Shown here: one piece after another, positions 45,101-56,048 of the stretch
Layout: every line of letters starts with the position of its first letter
How positions within the stretch are numbered: position 1 is the stretch's first letter
Made by a program: the position numbers and the translations under genes
The notes under the pieces: generated by a model
What the model was told of the DNA's origin: nothing
What the model saw: the letters and a program-made list of their open reading frames with translations, nothing else
The model's database searches: none
Origin: Mytilus galloprovincialis
Lineage: Eukaryota > Mollusca > Bivalvia > Mytilida > Mytilidae
Direction: 5' to 3'
Assembly (NCBI RefSeq): GCF_965363235.1
Contig: NC_134840.1
Location: 57,778,793-57,842,792 of the forward strand
DNA length: 64,000 nt

Positions 45101-47405
45101 ATGGTTGATGTCAATAATTCTGACATACAGAAATTCCTTAAAAGCGGAAAAACTGAACGTTCATATCCAGACTTGTGTTTACCGCCAAAACTCACGACCC
45201 CAACAACTAAAAAATCTAAACTTTGCAAATTTGAAGAACTAGACATGTCCCTATATGAAAAAGAAGCAAGATTAGTTGGGTTTAGAACAACAAGACCGCG
45301 TATTATGGACTGGCTAACAGACCTTGGTGCTTACTACTATGAATATCTGGGGAAAAAAGCTGACATGAATGTTCAGTGGGTTGATAGCCCTGAGGTTATT
45401 TCTGAAACAGAGCCACTTAAAAGTGTCACTATAGAAGTATCAAACGCAGGTGATCAAACCCAGAAGCTATATAAACTAACATTCTTCATTAAAACTGGGT
45501 TTCTGCAAGTCCAAGGCACACAATTTGAAACCATATTTGCAAAAAGAGACTTCCCACAACTATTACAAATAATTCACCATTTGAAAGGTCCATATGAAAC
45601 AGACACAATAGATGATAAAGAACAGATAGAACATTCAAAAGAGGAATCCCTAGAACCTGAATTTTCTGTAACAATGAATGAAAATATACATGATACAAGC
45701 AAAGAAAACATATCTGACGCAAATAACAATGTTGAAAAAAGTGAGCTGTCCAATATTAATACACTTTTGCATACCAGTCTCAGTCGGGTAGATGCACTAG
45801 AAAAAATAAATACCTACCAACAATCAGTAGAAAATGATCTTCAACTGAAAATACAAAGTGTACATGATATGTTTTCAAGTATACATAATCAGCTGAAAAA
45901 CACTGAGGACACAAACACAGTAGCATCTTACCAGAAGAAAATTTCAGAACTCCAAAAGGATAATCAATCTTACAATCAAAACTACAGCTAAAAATTGAAC
46001 ATAATAATGTAGCCTTAAACAATGCAAATTTTGAAAGTGCCTTGCAACATGAGAGGTCACTAGTAAGTAATCTGAGAAAAGAGTTGGAAAGCGTAATCAC
46101 AACGTCAAACAAAAGAAATATTATTTAACAGTGATAATAATGAGGCAAAAACCAAGAAATAACTGACCTTACAAAAACTGTTAAAGAGTTAAACATGCAA
46201 GTGTCTCATCTCCAGGATGAAAATATGTCAATCAAATCACAACTGGCAAATTTATATGACGACCAAATTAATCGTAGAACCAATATTAATCCTGACAAAA
46301 CCGAAGAAAAGAAGTCTATTCCTGATATACCTACGGCGCTAATGGTTGGTACATCAAATCTGAAAGGTATAAATGAGAAAAAGATCACTCCAGCCTTTGA
46401 CATAACAAAGGTCATAGCATTCACCATAGACCAAGCAAAGGAAAAAATAGATGAATATGAAGTTGATAAACTATCATTAGTTATACTGCATATCATAACA
46501 AATGACCTAACAACAAAAGACCCAGCCACCTGCATAAAGAAAATTCAACAGCTCATTACAGATATCCAGAAGAAATGGGAAAAGGTGCTCTGCATTGTAT
46601 CGCTCGCAACACCACGACTTGATAATGTAGTACATCACACTAATGGGCAAATCATCAATGCAATGCTTAGACTATCATTTGCTCAATCATTACATGTCCA
46701 TCTTGTTGATCATAGTAATATGTGCCATGAAGGTATGCCCATGGCTAAATTTCTTGCTGATGATGGATATCATTTGAATGAAAAAGGTACTTCTCAATTA
46801 GCTGCAAACATGAAAAGAATGATTCATGCCACTCTTAACATTCCGTTTCCGTATAGAGAGAGATCAGACAGGATTGATTGATTGTTGGTTGCTTAACGTC
46901 CAGTGGCAAATATTTCATGCATATTCAGGACGAGAACAAGTTCACAATAAATACTATAGGTAGGTCTTGAAATAATAGAGGCCATCTGGGATGATGGTCG
47001 GGGAAATTTGGACTGCCACTGGGAAATGAGGGTATATTGGATAGGGACAGAAATTTTGCCTTGCAACAGGCCACCTACGGACCCCTCAAAGAGTTGCTGC
47101 AAGGGTTCTTAACGTGCAAAGAGCGTGGCACTCTCCTTACACGAGGCATCGGATTTAACGTCCCCAATCTGACCGGACGTGACTGCGAACTTGATACATC
47201 CCGCACAGCCAAACGGACGCCCCACTTCGGCAAGCGTTTTACTGCCGGTCGGGAAAAGACCAAGTGACCATATTTCTATTCCCCAGTCATCCTTGGGGGA
47301 AGATCAGACAGGAGTAGGTCACACAACAGACGAACCGAGGACAAGGTCGAGGACAAGGTCGTGGGCGATAAAAACTCATGTACATTACACTTAATTTTTG
47401 AGTAA
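45101..47405 (+). pseudogene. LINE ORF1: coiled coil plus SGNH/GDSL esterase-like domain
   Basis: The first ATG after the insertion border gives MVDVNNSDIQKFLKSGKTE. About 130 residues on comes an acidic, Ser-rich region, then a coiled coil (LLHTSLSRVDALEKINTYQQ and on). The frame shifts near 45985 and again near 46130. From 46195 (MQVSHLQDENMS) a second coiled piece leads to the esterase: block I-like MVGTSNLKG, block III-like ITNDLTT, and block V-like DDGYHLNEKG with the D-x-x-H pair. The nucleophile position reads T-S-N rather than G-D-S. S2 interrupts at 46873; after it the frame continues SRSHNRRTEDK to the stop at 47403-47405. Function by family: RNA-binding or membrane-linked partner of the LINE particle. 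Confidence 0.82.
46873..47300 (-). mobile_element. SINE-like element S2 (428 bp), 12-bp target duplication
   Basis: Flanked by AGATCAGACAGG at 46861-46872 and 47301-47312. Orientation, length and tail are the same as S1. It has a slightly longer left end (ATTGATTGATTG), so the tail has one to two more CAAT units. It sits inside LINE ORF1 and is younger than the LINE. Confidence 0.93.
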
Positions 47406-47651
47406 CACTAGTTAAGTTAATTATTGTAAATTTACATAACTCAATTTAAAACTCACTTTATATATAATTTTTAAAGTGTGAAGAACTAACTTCACTAATA
47501 TAAATCATTGACCAGTGAAGGTATTCACTGACACAGAAACATTATTTGTTTAGCTAACATATTGTATTTTTTATTTTCTAGTCTTGAAAAAAGAAAGTCA
47601 TTTTCTTTATATATATATTTACAAGTTCAAGGTCTTTAATCAGGTACAATT

Positions 47652-50600
47652 ATGAAAATTACAAAACACAGATCCCTGAATATGTGTTTTTGGAATGTTG
47701 GAGGTTTAATATCTAAAAATTTAGACAAAACACAAGATCCCTATTTTTTAACAGAAATAGAAAAATTTGACATAGTCTTTCTAGCAGAGACACATATTGG
47801 TCCAGAGGTAAATTTAGGGCATATTGGGCCTTTTAAATTTCATACAGTATGTAGAAAAATAACTAAAGGTAATCAGAGATATTTTGGTGGTCTTGCAATT
47901 TTATATAAAGAAAACAAAAAAATATGTTAAAATTTTACCAAATTCAAATCCTGATTATCAATGGGTTAAATTGGATAAGGCATATTTTGGTTTTCAGCAA
48001 GATTTATTTATTTGTCTGGTTTATTTCCCACCCGCTGTATCATCATACACCCAAAATTTGCAGACTGATATATTTGATGGTATTGCAAGAGATGTACTTA
48101 ATTTTAAAAACAATGGGAATATCCTTCTTTGTGGAGATTTTAATGCCCGAGTTGGATCTGAATGTGATTTCATAGTTGATGATGACAACGATTATGTTCC
48201 TATTTTTGACACATATCAATCAGATAGACAATTTTACTTAGAAATAGTTATGATACCAAAGTTAACACAAGGGAAAAGATCTAATTGATTTGTGTATTAG
48301 TCATCAATTAAGATTTTTAAATGGTAGAATTATTGGTGATTTATTTGGTAAATATACATGTTACAAACCAGTAGGTGCAAGTGTCGTTGACTATGCAATC
48401 ATGTCTGAGAGTGCTCTCAACCAGGTGTTATATTTTAAAGTTAATGACTTTATACCTACATTATCAGATTGTCATTCAAAAATTGAATGGAAAATGTCAG
48501 CTCATTTTACAACAACTCATGCAGAGGTAATTGGTAATATTTTGTCTTTATCATGTAACTATGTATGGTCAGATGATTCTTCAGACAAATGTCTTCTATT
48601 GATATCCAAAAGATGATTTTTGACTTTGAAAAGAGTACTATTCAAAATTCACCAGACTCTGTAAATGCTGCTGCAATTAAATTATCTAACATCTTCATTA
48701 ATGCTGCAGATAAATCTCTTCGAAAACCTAGACCTAAAAAAGATAACAAAAAAACGACTGCCACAAAATAACTGGTTTGATAATGATCTTAAAAAAATAA
48801 GAATTAATCGTTTTAATTATAGTAAAGTGTATTCTAAATTTCCAACAGATCCATATGTACGAAATCACTTTTATAAATTAACCGTGAATATACAAGAGCA
48901 AGAAAAGTTAAAAAGAAAGAATTTAAAAAATCTACACTTTTAGAGTTAGAAGGGTTACATGACAATAACCCAAAATTGTATTGGAAGCTAATAAACGATC
49001 TTCAGAATAAAAGTTCATGTAATATAGAGAATAACATAACTCCGACTCAATGGATAAAGCATTTTCAGGACTTGAACTCTTTCAGTTTAGAATTTACAGA
49101 TCGTTTAAAAGAACTTGATAAAAAGCTAGAAGATGCTGAAAAAAATAAATGTTTCAATGATCTAGATTTTCCAATAAAGGACTCAGAAATATATTCTGCT
49201 ATTGGTAGATTAAAAAGGTATAAAGCTCCTGGATTAGATCATATTAGCAATAACATGTTGAAAAGTGGCCAAATTTTCTTAACAAAATGTTTAATTAAAT
49301 TGTTTAATACCAGTTTATTATATGGTTTATATCCTAAATCATGGGCGGAAGGATATATAAAAACGCTGCATAAAGGTGGCGATAAAGATGAACCAAGTAA
49401 CTATAGAGGCCTGACAATCACCAGCTGTGTTGGTAAATTATTCAATTGCATATTAAACTCTGGATTGGATAATTTTTTGATAAAGCATAATCTAATAGAT
49501 GACTCTCAGATTGGTTTTACAAAAAAGACTAGAATATCTGACCATATGTTTATATTAAAATGCATTATTGATAAATATTGTTCACATAAGGATGGTAGAG
49601 TGTTTGCCTGCTTTGTTGATTTAAGAAAGGCTTTTGACACTGTAATTCATACAGGATTAAGACTTAAACTCTTAGAAATACGAGTTGGTACTAAATTTTA
49701 TAATGTTATTAAGAATATGTATTCTGTAAGTAAATCTTGTATAAAAACAAGTAACACTGCTCGCACTGAAATGTTTGATAGTAAATTGGGAGTTCCTTCA
49801 TTACTCAAACAAACATCAGATCCAATTATACTAAACTCTCGGCCTATACATTGTTTGATGTATGCAGATGATATTGTTCTGCTCTCTTCCTCATCGCATG
49901 GTCTTCAACAAAAACTAGATATTTTAGATAAGTTTTGCAAACAGTGGTGTCTTACTGTAGATTTATCTAAAACCAAAGTGCTTATATTCAATAAGGCAGG
50001 CAGACATCTCAAATATAATTTTAAATACAATAGAAAAATTGTTGAATGTGTAACCAAATGTAAATATCTTGGCATTACTTTTTGTTCATCTGGATCTTTC
50101 TCCTATGCTCAAAATGAACTTTATCAGAAGGGTCTAAAGGCTTATTTAAAACTGTGCAAGGAATTTATTTCTCACTGTCCTTCACCTAAAATCTCATTAC
50201 ATGTATTCGATCACACTATCATGCCAATATTATTATATGGTTATGAAATTTGGGGTTATTTTAATCCCTTTACAACAAGATTGAAAAAAAACCCTGATTT
50301 GTCCTTTGATCAAATTTATAAAAGACTTAAATGTGAAGATTTGCATGTTAAATTATGTAAATTTGTTTTAGGTTGTGGAAAAAAAGAGTACAAATTTTGC
50401 CTCCTTGTCAGAACTTGGCAGATTACCCACACATTTTAATATCGTCAGTTCAATGCTTAAATATTGGCATCGTTTAGAAAATTTAAATAATCAATTTCCA
50501 ATTCTAAAAGATGCATGTTTAACTTCCATAGAGTTGTACGGAAAAAAACATCCTTCTTGGTATGGCTCTGTTTATATACAGAAAAAACAAATTTTTGATA

Positions 50601-51129
50601 ACCATACTGACTTAACATGCTTAAAGCCAATGAAAACAAATAGTTTTAAGAAGACATGTAAAAAATATATGAAAATTCATTATATTAATCTTTGGCAAAA
50701 AAAAACAAAAAAAAAACATCATTATCAGATGGCAAACTACGTACGTACTTCAAGTTTAAACAAAACTTTGGATTTGAAAATTATTTAAATATTATAAAAG
50801 ATTTTGGGCAGAGGAGAATTTTCACCAGATTCAGAATATCAGCTCATAGACTTCAAATAGAGTTAGGAAGATATCAAGGTATTATCAGGCAAAATAGATT
50901 GTGTATTCATTGCTCATCTGGTGAGGTAGAAGATGAGAACCATTTTTTACTAACATGTACAAAGTATAAAGGTGAACGTTATGATCTTATTAATGCTATT
51001 TGTTTGAAATGTCCTAATTTTACCCAATTACAAAATCCTGAAAAACTTATTTGGATGATGAGTAATGAAGATCATGAAATTTTATGTAAAATTTGTTGTC
51101 TTATAGCCAAACATGAACATACTAATTAA
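47652..51129 (+). pseudogene. LINE ORF2: APE endonuclease and reverse transcriptase
   Basis: Starts MKITKHRSLNMCFWNVGGL. Endonuclease motifs follow: AETH near 47795, CGDFNAR near 48135, ASVVDYAIMS near 48385 and LSDCHS near 48465. RT motifs are in a long clean frame (48976-50439): APGLDHISNNMLK, NYRGLTITSCVGKLFN, FACFVDLRKAFDTV with the first catalytic Asp, MYADDIVLL with the catalytic pair at 49861-49872, and KCKYLGITF. Right before that pair, KLGV is joined in frame to PSLLKQTSD near 49794, so the usual R-Q-G-D-x-L-S-P block is missing (about 17 residues). The C-terminus has a Cys motif (CIHCSSGEVEDENHFLLTC). About six frame changes occur outside the RT core. Confidence 0.92.
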
Positions 51130-51794
51130 AGAGTAGTAGAATTGAAGAGTAGTAGAATTGAAAATTATTTGAACCTTGTCACTTCACTTGCACCTGCTAC
51201 TGCTATGCTAGATTGTTGAATATGTATATATATGCATTTGTAAATATAATTACATACGATTTTGGATGCCAAAACCTTTTAGAATCATCCCTTGGTGAAT
51301 TCTGCATTAAAGTGAATAATTTTTTACTTTTATTCACTAGTCACGAGGAGGTTAAGAGGGTAACTAAAATTCCACTTACTAACATGTCCGTGTGCATTTG
51401 CCATTGGTCTCTTTTCCATTTTAGTGACTTGTACATTTATTCCTTCAACTTATTTGTATGGATAAGAGACGAGGTGGACCTCTGTTAGTAAACTATTTCC
51501 ATTCTCAATTTAATATGGTGAATTAATAAATTTTAAAACTATTTTTGCTGGCACTCTGGCATGGCAGAAAAAAGAAGAAAAAAAAATCAAAAATATGAAA
51601 CTTTGAGAGAACTAAAATAACTTATAAATAATAACAATAACAATTGTTTTATGATGTGACATTTTATTTGATATATATATTCTATGATATTATATTCTCT
51701 TCATGTGAATTGAAATTTTAATATGTTTATGTATTAAGAATCGGAATGTATTGTGTATTGTTGTCATTATTTACTGGAAAATAAAGAACTTTGA
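51130..51794 (+). other. LINE 3'UTR
   Basis: AT-rich, no frame of interest. It ends TGGAAAATAAAGAACTTTGA without a poly-A tail, consistent with CR1/L2-like elements that end in short repeats. Confidence 0.7.
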
Positions 51795-52636
51795 ATTTAA
51801 TCAGCGTGATAATCGTTTCATTGCCGGTTCGCATTATCGAAAAAATATACCACAGGACTGGCAATCCTCATCTTGCAACGCCTCTCAGTAGCCAAAAATA
51901 GGACTAATGGATTAGACTATTAGGAACTGCGACACCATATGGTTGCAATGAAAAAAAAATGATAGTATAGGCATCTTACTTAGTCCTTCGTGTAGATCGG
52001 TGAATGTGATGAATATTTTCAACTCTACTCCTTATAATGCACCGCCTATTCTTAAAGTACTTTGCTGCAATTTAAACAAAAGGTATTCATTACATTCGCA
52101 CGAAACTTTATTCATTACCCCTTCTCAAAACATTATTCTCCTTTCAATTTATGTTTGGAAACCACTGTCACAAACCCTCATTCAGACCAATACAAACTTA
52201 CAGATATCATTTCGGATTTTGCAAGTCATAGACTTTTCAAACCATTTTGCATTGGAGGATAAGTTCGCTTATAGAGGGCATCATATCTACAGATCTATAT
52301 GCTAAACCTACTGACACTCATCAATATCTGTCCCTTAAATGTTACCATCCCGCTCATCTTACCAAGAACGTACAGTCAGGCACTAAGAGTCAAGAGAATA
52401 TGTTCCAACATAGAAACAACTAAAAGACAACTACGTCAACTTGAAACTCGCTTGAAGAAAAGGGGCTACAAACACCGAAATATCAAAAAAAAGTTTTCAG
52501 AAAGCGGAATCAATTCCTGGGAGTGAACTATTGGAATACAAGGTAAAGAAGAAGAATAAAAGAACTCACTGTTCTAACTTACCACCCATATCTCAAAAAC
52601 AGCTTTGGTGTCATTCGTGAGCATTGGAAAACAGTT
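51795..52636 (+). mobile_element. Chimeric Penelope-like repeat, copy A, 3' part
   Basis: Resumes exactly where copy B continues (TTTAATCAGCGTGAT). It includes VNVMNIFNSTP, CLETTVTNPHSDQYKLTDII and SHRLFKPFCIGG in translation, then a second module with LRVKRICSNIETTKRQLRQL and KKRGYKHRNIKK. Homology to copy B ends at GGAAAACAGTT (52636). Broken in several places. Confidence 0.75.
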
Positions 52637-52685
52637 TGTGCTATACTGTTTGTTTGCTTATCTGGTGGCAAGTATTCATCATCAC

Positions 52686-52777
52686 ACCAATCAATATGCA
52701 AATGAAAAATAAGGTTCACTGTCTCACATTTATATGATCCATACCCTCGTGCAATGTATCGGCAGGTAGTAAATTTA
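52686..52777 (+). repeat. 92-bp direct repeat R1, left of the recombinase gene
   Basis: Contains CAATCAATATGCAAATG, GGTTCACTGTCTCACATTTA and GCAATGTATCGGCAGGTAG. Repeated at 55957-56048 in the same direction with two mismatches. Confidence 0.95.
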
Positions 52778-52843
52778 CAACCACTGGGTTTATCACATTG
52801 TTGCTGGATGTTTCGTTGCTTTCTTATACAATACCTTTAAATT
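52777..52843 (+). repeat. Direct repeat Q1
   Basis: ACAACCACTGGGTTTATCAC through GTTTCGTTGCTTTCTTATAC is repeated at 53384-53459 inside the first recovered intron; Q2 has an extra ~8 bp. Confidence 0.9.
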
Positions 52844-53040
52844 GCTCTGATAACTATTGATTGCAGTGTATAGGGTTATTGCAAACAATAACAACATAAC
52901 AAAAATACAGTACAATTGATCTAACTATTGTACACATCCCCTGTACCAGGGGGTAGTGCTGTTATTTGTTGTAAAAGATATATTCATTCTAAGTGGGGTT
53001 TTTTTCCAATTAATTCATAAAAATGTTTCATATTTTTCAG

Positions 53041-55127
53041 AATCCAACCAGAGAGTATGAAGGCGTACCTGCACAGCCTGGCAAATTTCCTGACATTCAT
53101 TTCAGGTTCCGGCAAATGGCTGAGGCATATCAAGTATCAAGTAAAATTAAAAAAAACATGGCAAAGTCCCTCAAAGAGGACATAAAGAAGAGGCTAGTGG
53201 AAAGGTACAATTCTACACTCTATATCTTAAGGGTTTTAAGAGAATTACTCAATCACCCATTTTTACCTGACCCTTTACCATTTTAACTGGTAGGAATACG
53301 ATAGAAATTACATTAAAAATTTATAGGAAGTCACTCGCTAGAACATGTTTCCACACCAAATGTCTTTTTTATCGATTATTATCTACAACCACTGGGTTTA
53401 TCACATTGTTGCTGGATGTTTCGTTGCTTTCTTATACAAATGTTAATACCTTTAAATTGTCGGAAGTAAATAACACCGATCACACGTCACTCGTAGAAAC
53501 ACACGTCGGGTGTATAAACACATATCTGTTTGGTCATTTGGATTAGAAGTCATGTCACCTTCAAATGTTATATTACACACAAATTACGGCATATAGATAA
53601 GCTTAAGACGTTTTTTTCTTTCTTTCAGACAGGCAGCCGGGGAACTAGAGTTGACAATAGAGGCATGGATGGTGGGCTCCTACTTGAGTGGAGACCGCCA
53701 TCTATTCCTCCACAACATGTTGGAGGAGGCAGGGAGTCTCACACTCACCACCGCCGAACAGCTAGAGGTGCGTAATTGTCTTATGACCCTGCTCATCTTG
53801 ACCAACGCCAAGCGAGCAGGGGACATTACGCACCTCACCAAAGACCAGGTAGTGAAGGCTAAATCTGCCAAGGGCGAGGACGTGGAATTGTTGGTAAGTA
53901 AATATAGATTAAAATCATAATAAATTATCCACGTCTCAAGTCATATTGAAAGTAACATTACATGCGTACAGTTTTTAGTTTCTTTTGGTAATGAAGACAT
54001 AAGCCATCAATATTGTGGCAATTATAAGTAAACAATTGATAATTTGTTCAAGTGTCATTTAAAGAAATTGGTACGAAACAGTAAACGCCGCTATGAGAAT
54101 AACACTTAAACTATTAATGTTTGGCACCTGTCCCAAGTCAAGAGCGTCTGGCCTTTGTTACTCTTGTATGGATTCAGCATCAACTGGAATAATCATTTCA
54201 AATGCGCACTTTAATTTCCGGGCTGCACAAGGTACGTACAGCTGTACATGTCAAAAAAAAAAAAAAAAAAAATTTAAAAAAATTACAAGTAGCCGATCAC
54301 ATGATAACTATTACCTCACTTGTTTATGTTTGTCGAATGGTGTTGTACAGAGATTAGTATAAGTATATATGTTTTTTATATACAAGTTTTAACTGTCATT
54401 TTCATGTGTATGAACACAAGGAGGCGAAGTCGGGCAAGAAGTACCCGATCCGGGTCACCGGCGAGGTCTTGGCCTTCTTGAAAAAGTTCAACAAACATGT
54501 ACCGAACACCACCAAGTACATGTTTGTCACCAAGAGTGGAACACAGATTTCATCCTCGGTAAGTGAATAATATTCAGTTTCAAACTGAAGATTTATTTTA
54601 TCATCTTTGTTCTACCATTTAATTAGTGAAAATTTGTTAGTGAACAAAATAACAATGACACAATAGCCACTTTGGCAATATAAGGGTAACAATTTATAAG
54701 TGCAAGCAATATCAATAAATGTATATTGGATGCAGAAAATGCAATCCTTCTTGATTGTATGCTACTGATATCGTTACGTAAATACAGGTTGCACTTACTT
54801 TGATAAAAAAATTATTACATATATTCTCTTTTGCAGTCAATGTCCAAGATGGTCAATGCGGAGTGGCAGAAGTTTGGCAAGTCCATTGACAAGGACTTGC
54901 CAAAGTAAACAGCCAGTTTGAACCGCAAGCTGGCTGTGACTACCATCCGAGAAGCTGGAGCCGACCTCCAGACCCAGACTGCCCTGGCCAAGCACATGGC
55001 CCACAAGCCGGAGACGGCGGACAGATTCTACGACAAGAGTCGTCGAACCAGTGATCGGCATTCTGCTCTGGACAGTGTTGAGGGACAGTATAAGCAAGCG
55101 TTTCAGGAAAAAGATACAAATGTTTAA
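53041..55127 (+). pseudogene. Four-exon tyrosine recombinase (Crypton-like), one in-frame stop
   Basis: Exons 53041-53204, 53629-53893, 54421-54558 and 54837-55127 join in phase with GT-AG borders (donors AAAG|GTACAA, TTG|GTAAGTA, TCG|GTAAGTG; acceptors TTTTTCAG, TTTCTTTCAG, AACACAAG, TTTTGCAG). The joined protein (about 285 codons, N-terminus probably missing) has an N-terminal helical domain (MAEAYQVSSKIKKNMAKSLK), the box-I Arg in TNAKRAGDITHL (53813-53815), a beta-strand Lys region (SGKKYPIRVTGEVL), then LAVTTIREAGADL with the box-II Arg (54948-54950), LAKHMAHKPETADRFYDKS with the His pair, and the candidate nucleophile Tyr at 55028-55030. A TAA at 54906-54908 lies between box I and box II in the same frame. 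The exons are GC-richer than their surroundings. It could be a decayed Crypton or a host paralogue. Confidence 0.8.
53384..53459 (+). repeat. Direct repeat Q2 in the recombinase intron
   Basis: Second copy of Q1, 607 bp downstream, nearly identical apart from a short insertion before ATACCTTTAAATTG. Confidence 0.9.
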
Positions 55128-55259
55128 TTAAGGGTTGGGTGCAAATATTCGAATTTCAAATACCTTTTAAGTTTCAAATTATTACACGAGCCAACTATTA
55201 AATTTATTAAACTTTCAATCCCTAACATCAAACGTTTTAACCCAAATCAAGTTATTTTA

Positions 55260-55910
55260 CCTATTCAACATTAAAAATCAGGCACGAATTACTTATCAGT
55301 ATTGTTTATCTTATTCATTTTACTTCTTCCTGAAACGTTTGTTTGTACTATGACATCCCTTGTTATTGTTATATTGTGTTAATTTGTTTAACAACCTGTT
55401 TATTTCATGTTTTGTGTTTTTACTGCATGGGTTTGTTATATTTATTTCGTTAATTGCTGTGCTTATTATATCTTGTGATATTGTTATAAATTCGATATTT
55501 CATATTCTTTAATGTAACGGATCATTCCAACCTACTGAAAGACAGTACTTTTGTTATTTCAAATTTCAATTTCTACAGGGGTAAAATATAAAATTAATTC
55601 ACCTTTCATTTTATAAGATCAAACGTCTTTACCAAAATCTACTTATTTACATATTCCACATATCAAATTATAGATGAGTTACTGTAGTGCTTTTCAATAT
55701 TGGTTATTTTATTAATTTCACTACTTATTTCGGCTATGACATCCCTTGTTATTGTTATATTGTGTTCATTATGTTTACAACCTTTTTACAATTGTTATTC
55801 CATGTGTTTGTTATATTTATTTCGTTAATTGTTGTGCTTATTTTATCTTGTGATAATGTTATAAAATCTATATTCTATATACTTTAATGTAACGGTTCAT
55901 TCCAACATAC
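55260..55910 (+). repeat. Imperfect ~380-bp tandem duplication behind the recombinase
   Basis: GACATCCCTTGTTATTGTTA occurs at about 55349 and 55738; TAATGTAACGG then TCATTCCAAC at about 55511 and 55885. The segments between also match at perhaps 80%. A third partial copy (GTTTGTTATATTTATTTCGT) is near 56248. Noncoding. Confidence 0.75.
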
Positions 55911-55956
55911 TCCAAGGTTTAATTTTACATATGTTTGTGTTCTTTCAATATATGTT

Positions 55957-56048
55957 ACCAATCAATATGCAGATGAAAAATAAGGTTCACTGTCTCACAT
56001 TTATATGATCCATAGCCTCGTGCAATGTATCGGCAGGTAGTAAATTTA
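55957..56048 (+). repeat. 92-bp direct repeat R2, right of the recombinase gene
   Basis: Matches R1 except for two substitutions. Together R1 and R2 bracket 3.2 kb that includes every recognised recombinase exon. Confidence 0.95.

Larger units (their letters stand above)
44982..51794 (+). mobile_element. Near full-length LINE with esterase-type ORF1 and EN/RT ORF2
   Basis: Inserted in Penelope-like copy A. The empty site is visible in copy B (ACCATTTAATCAGC near 60570), and ATT is present at both borders (44979-44981 and 51795-51797). Structure: ~120-bp 5' leader, ORF1 (45101-47405, holding SINE-like S2), ~250-bp linker, ORF2 (47652-51129), ~660-bp 3'UTR ending AATAAAGAACTTTGA. Esterase in ORF1 with an APE endonuclease in ORF2 suggests the CR1/L2 group. 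Several frameshifts make this copy inactive, yet most motifs are readable, so it is middle-aged or young. Confidence 0.9.
52637..53040. other. Region between the Penelope copy and the recombinase exons
   Basis: Holds two repeat segments (52686-52777 and 52777-52843) described separately. The last ~50 bp act as an intron end (TTTTTCAG at 53040). Confidence 0.6.

Noticed and set aside
44883-45242. 119-codon frame spanning the LINE left border
   Set aside because: Chimeric: its first third is Penelope-like DNA and the rest an out-of-frame reading of LINE ORF1.
47037-47394. Overlapping 60-76-codon frames on both strands in S2
   Set aside because: Same frames are not maintained in S1, and S is a short noncoding element.
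53680-55097. Minus-strand open frames across the recombinase exons
   Set aside because: Shadows of GC-richer coding exons on +; the plus strand has consistent splice sites and motifs.
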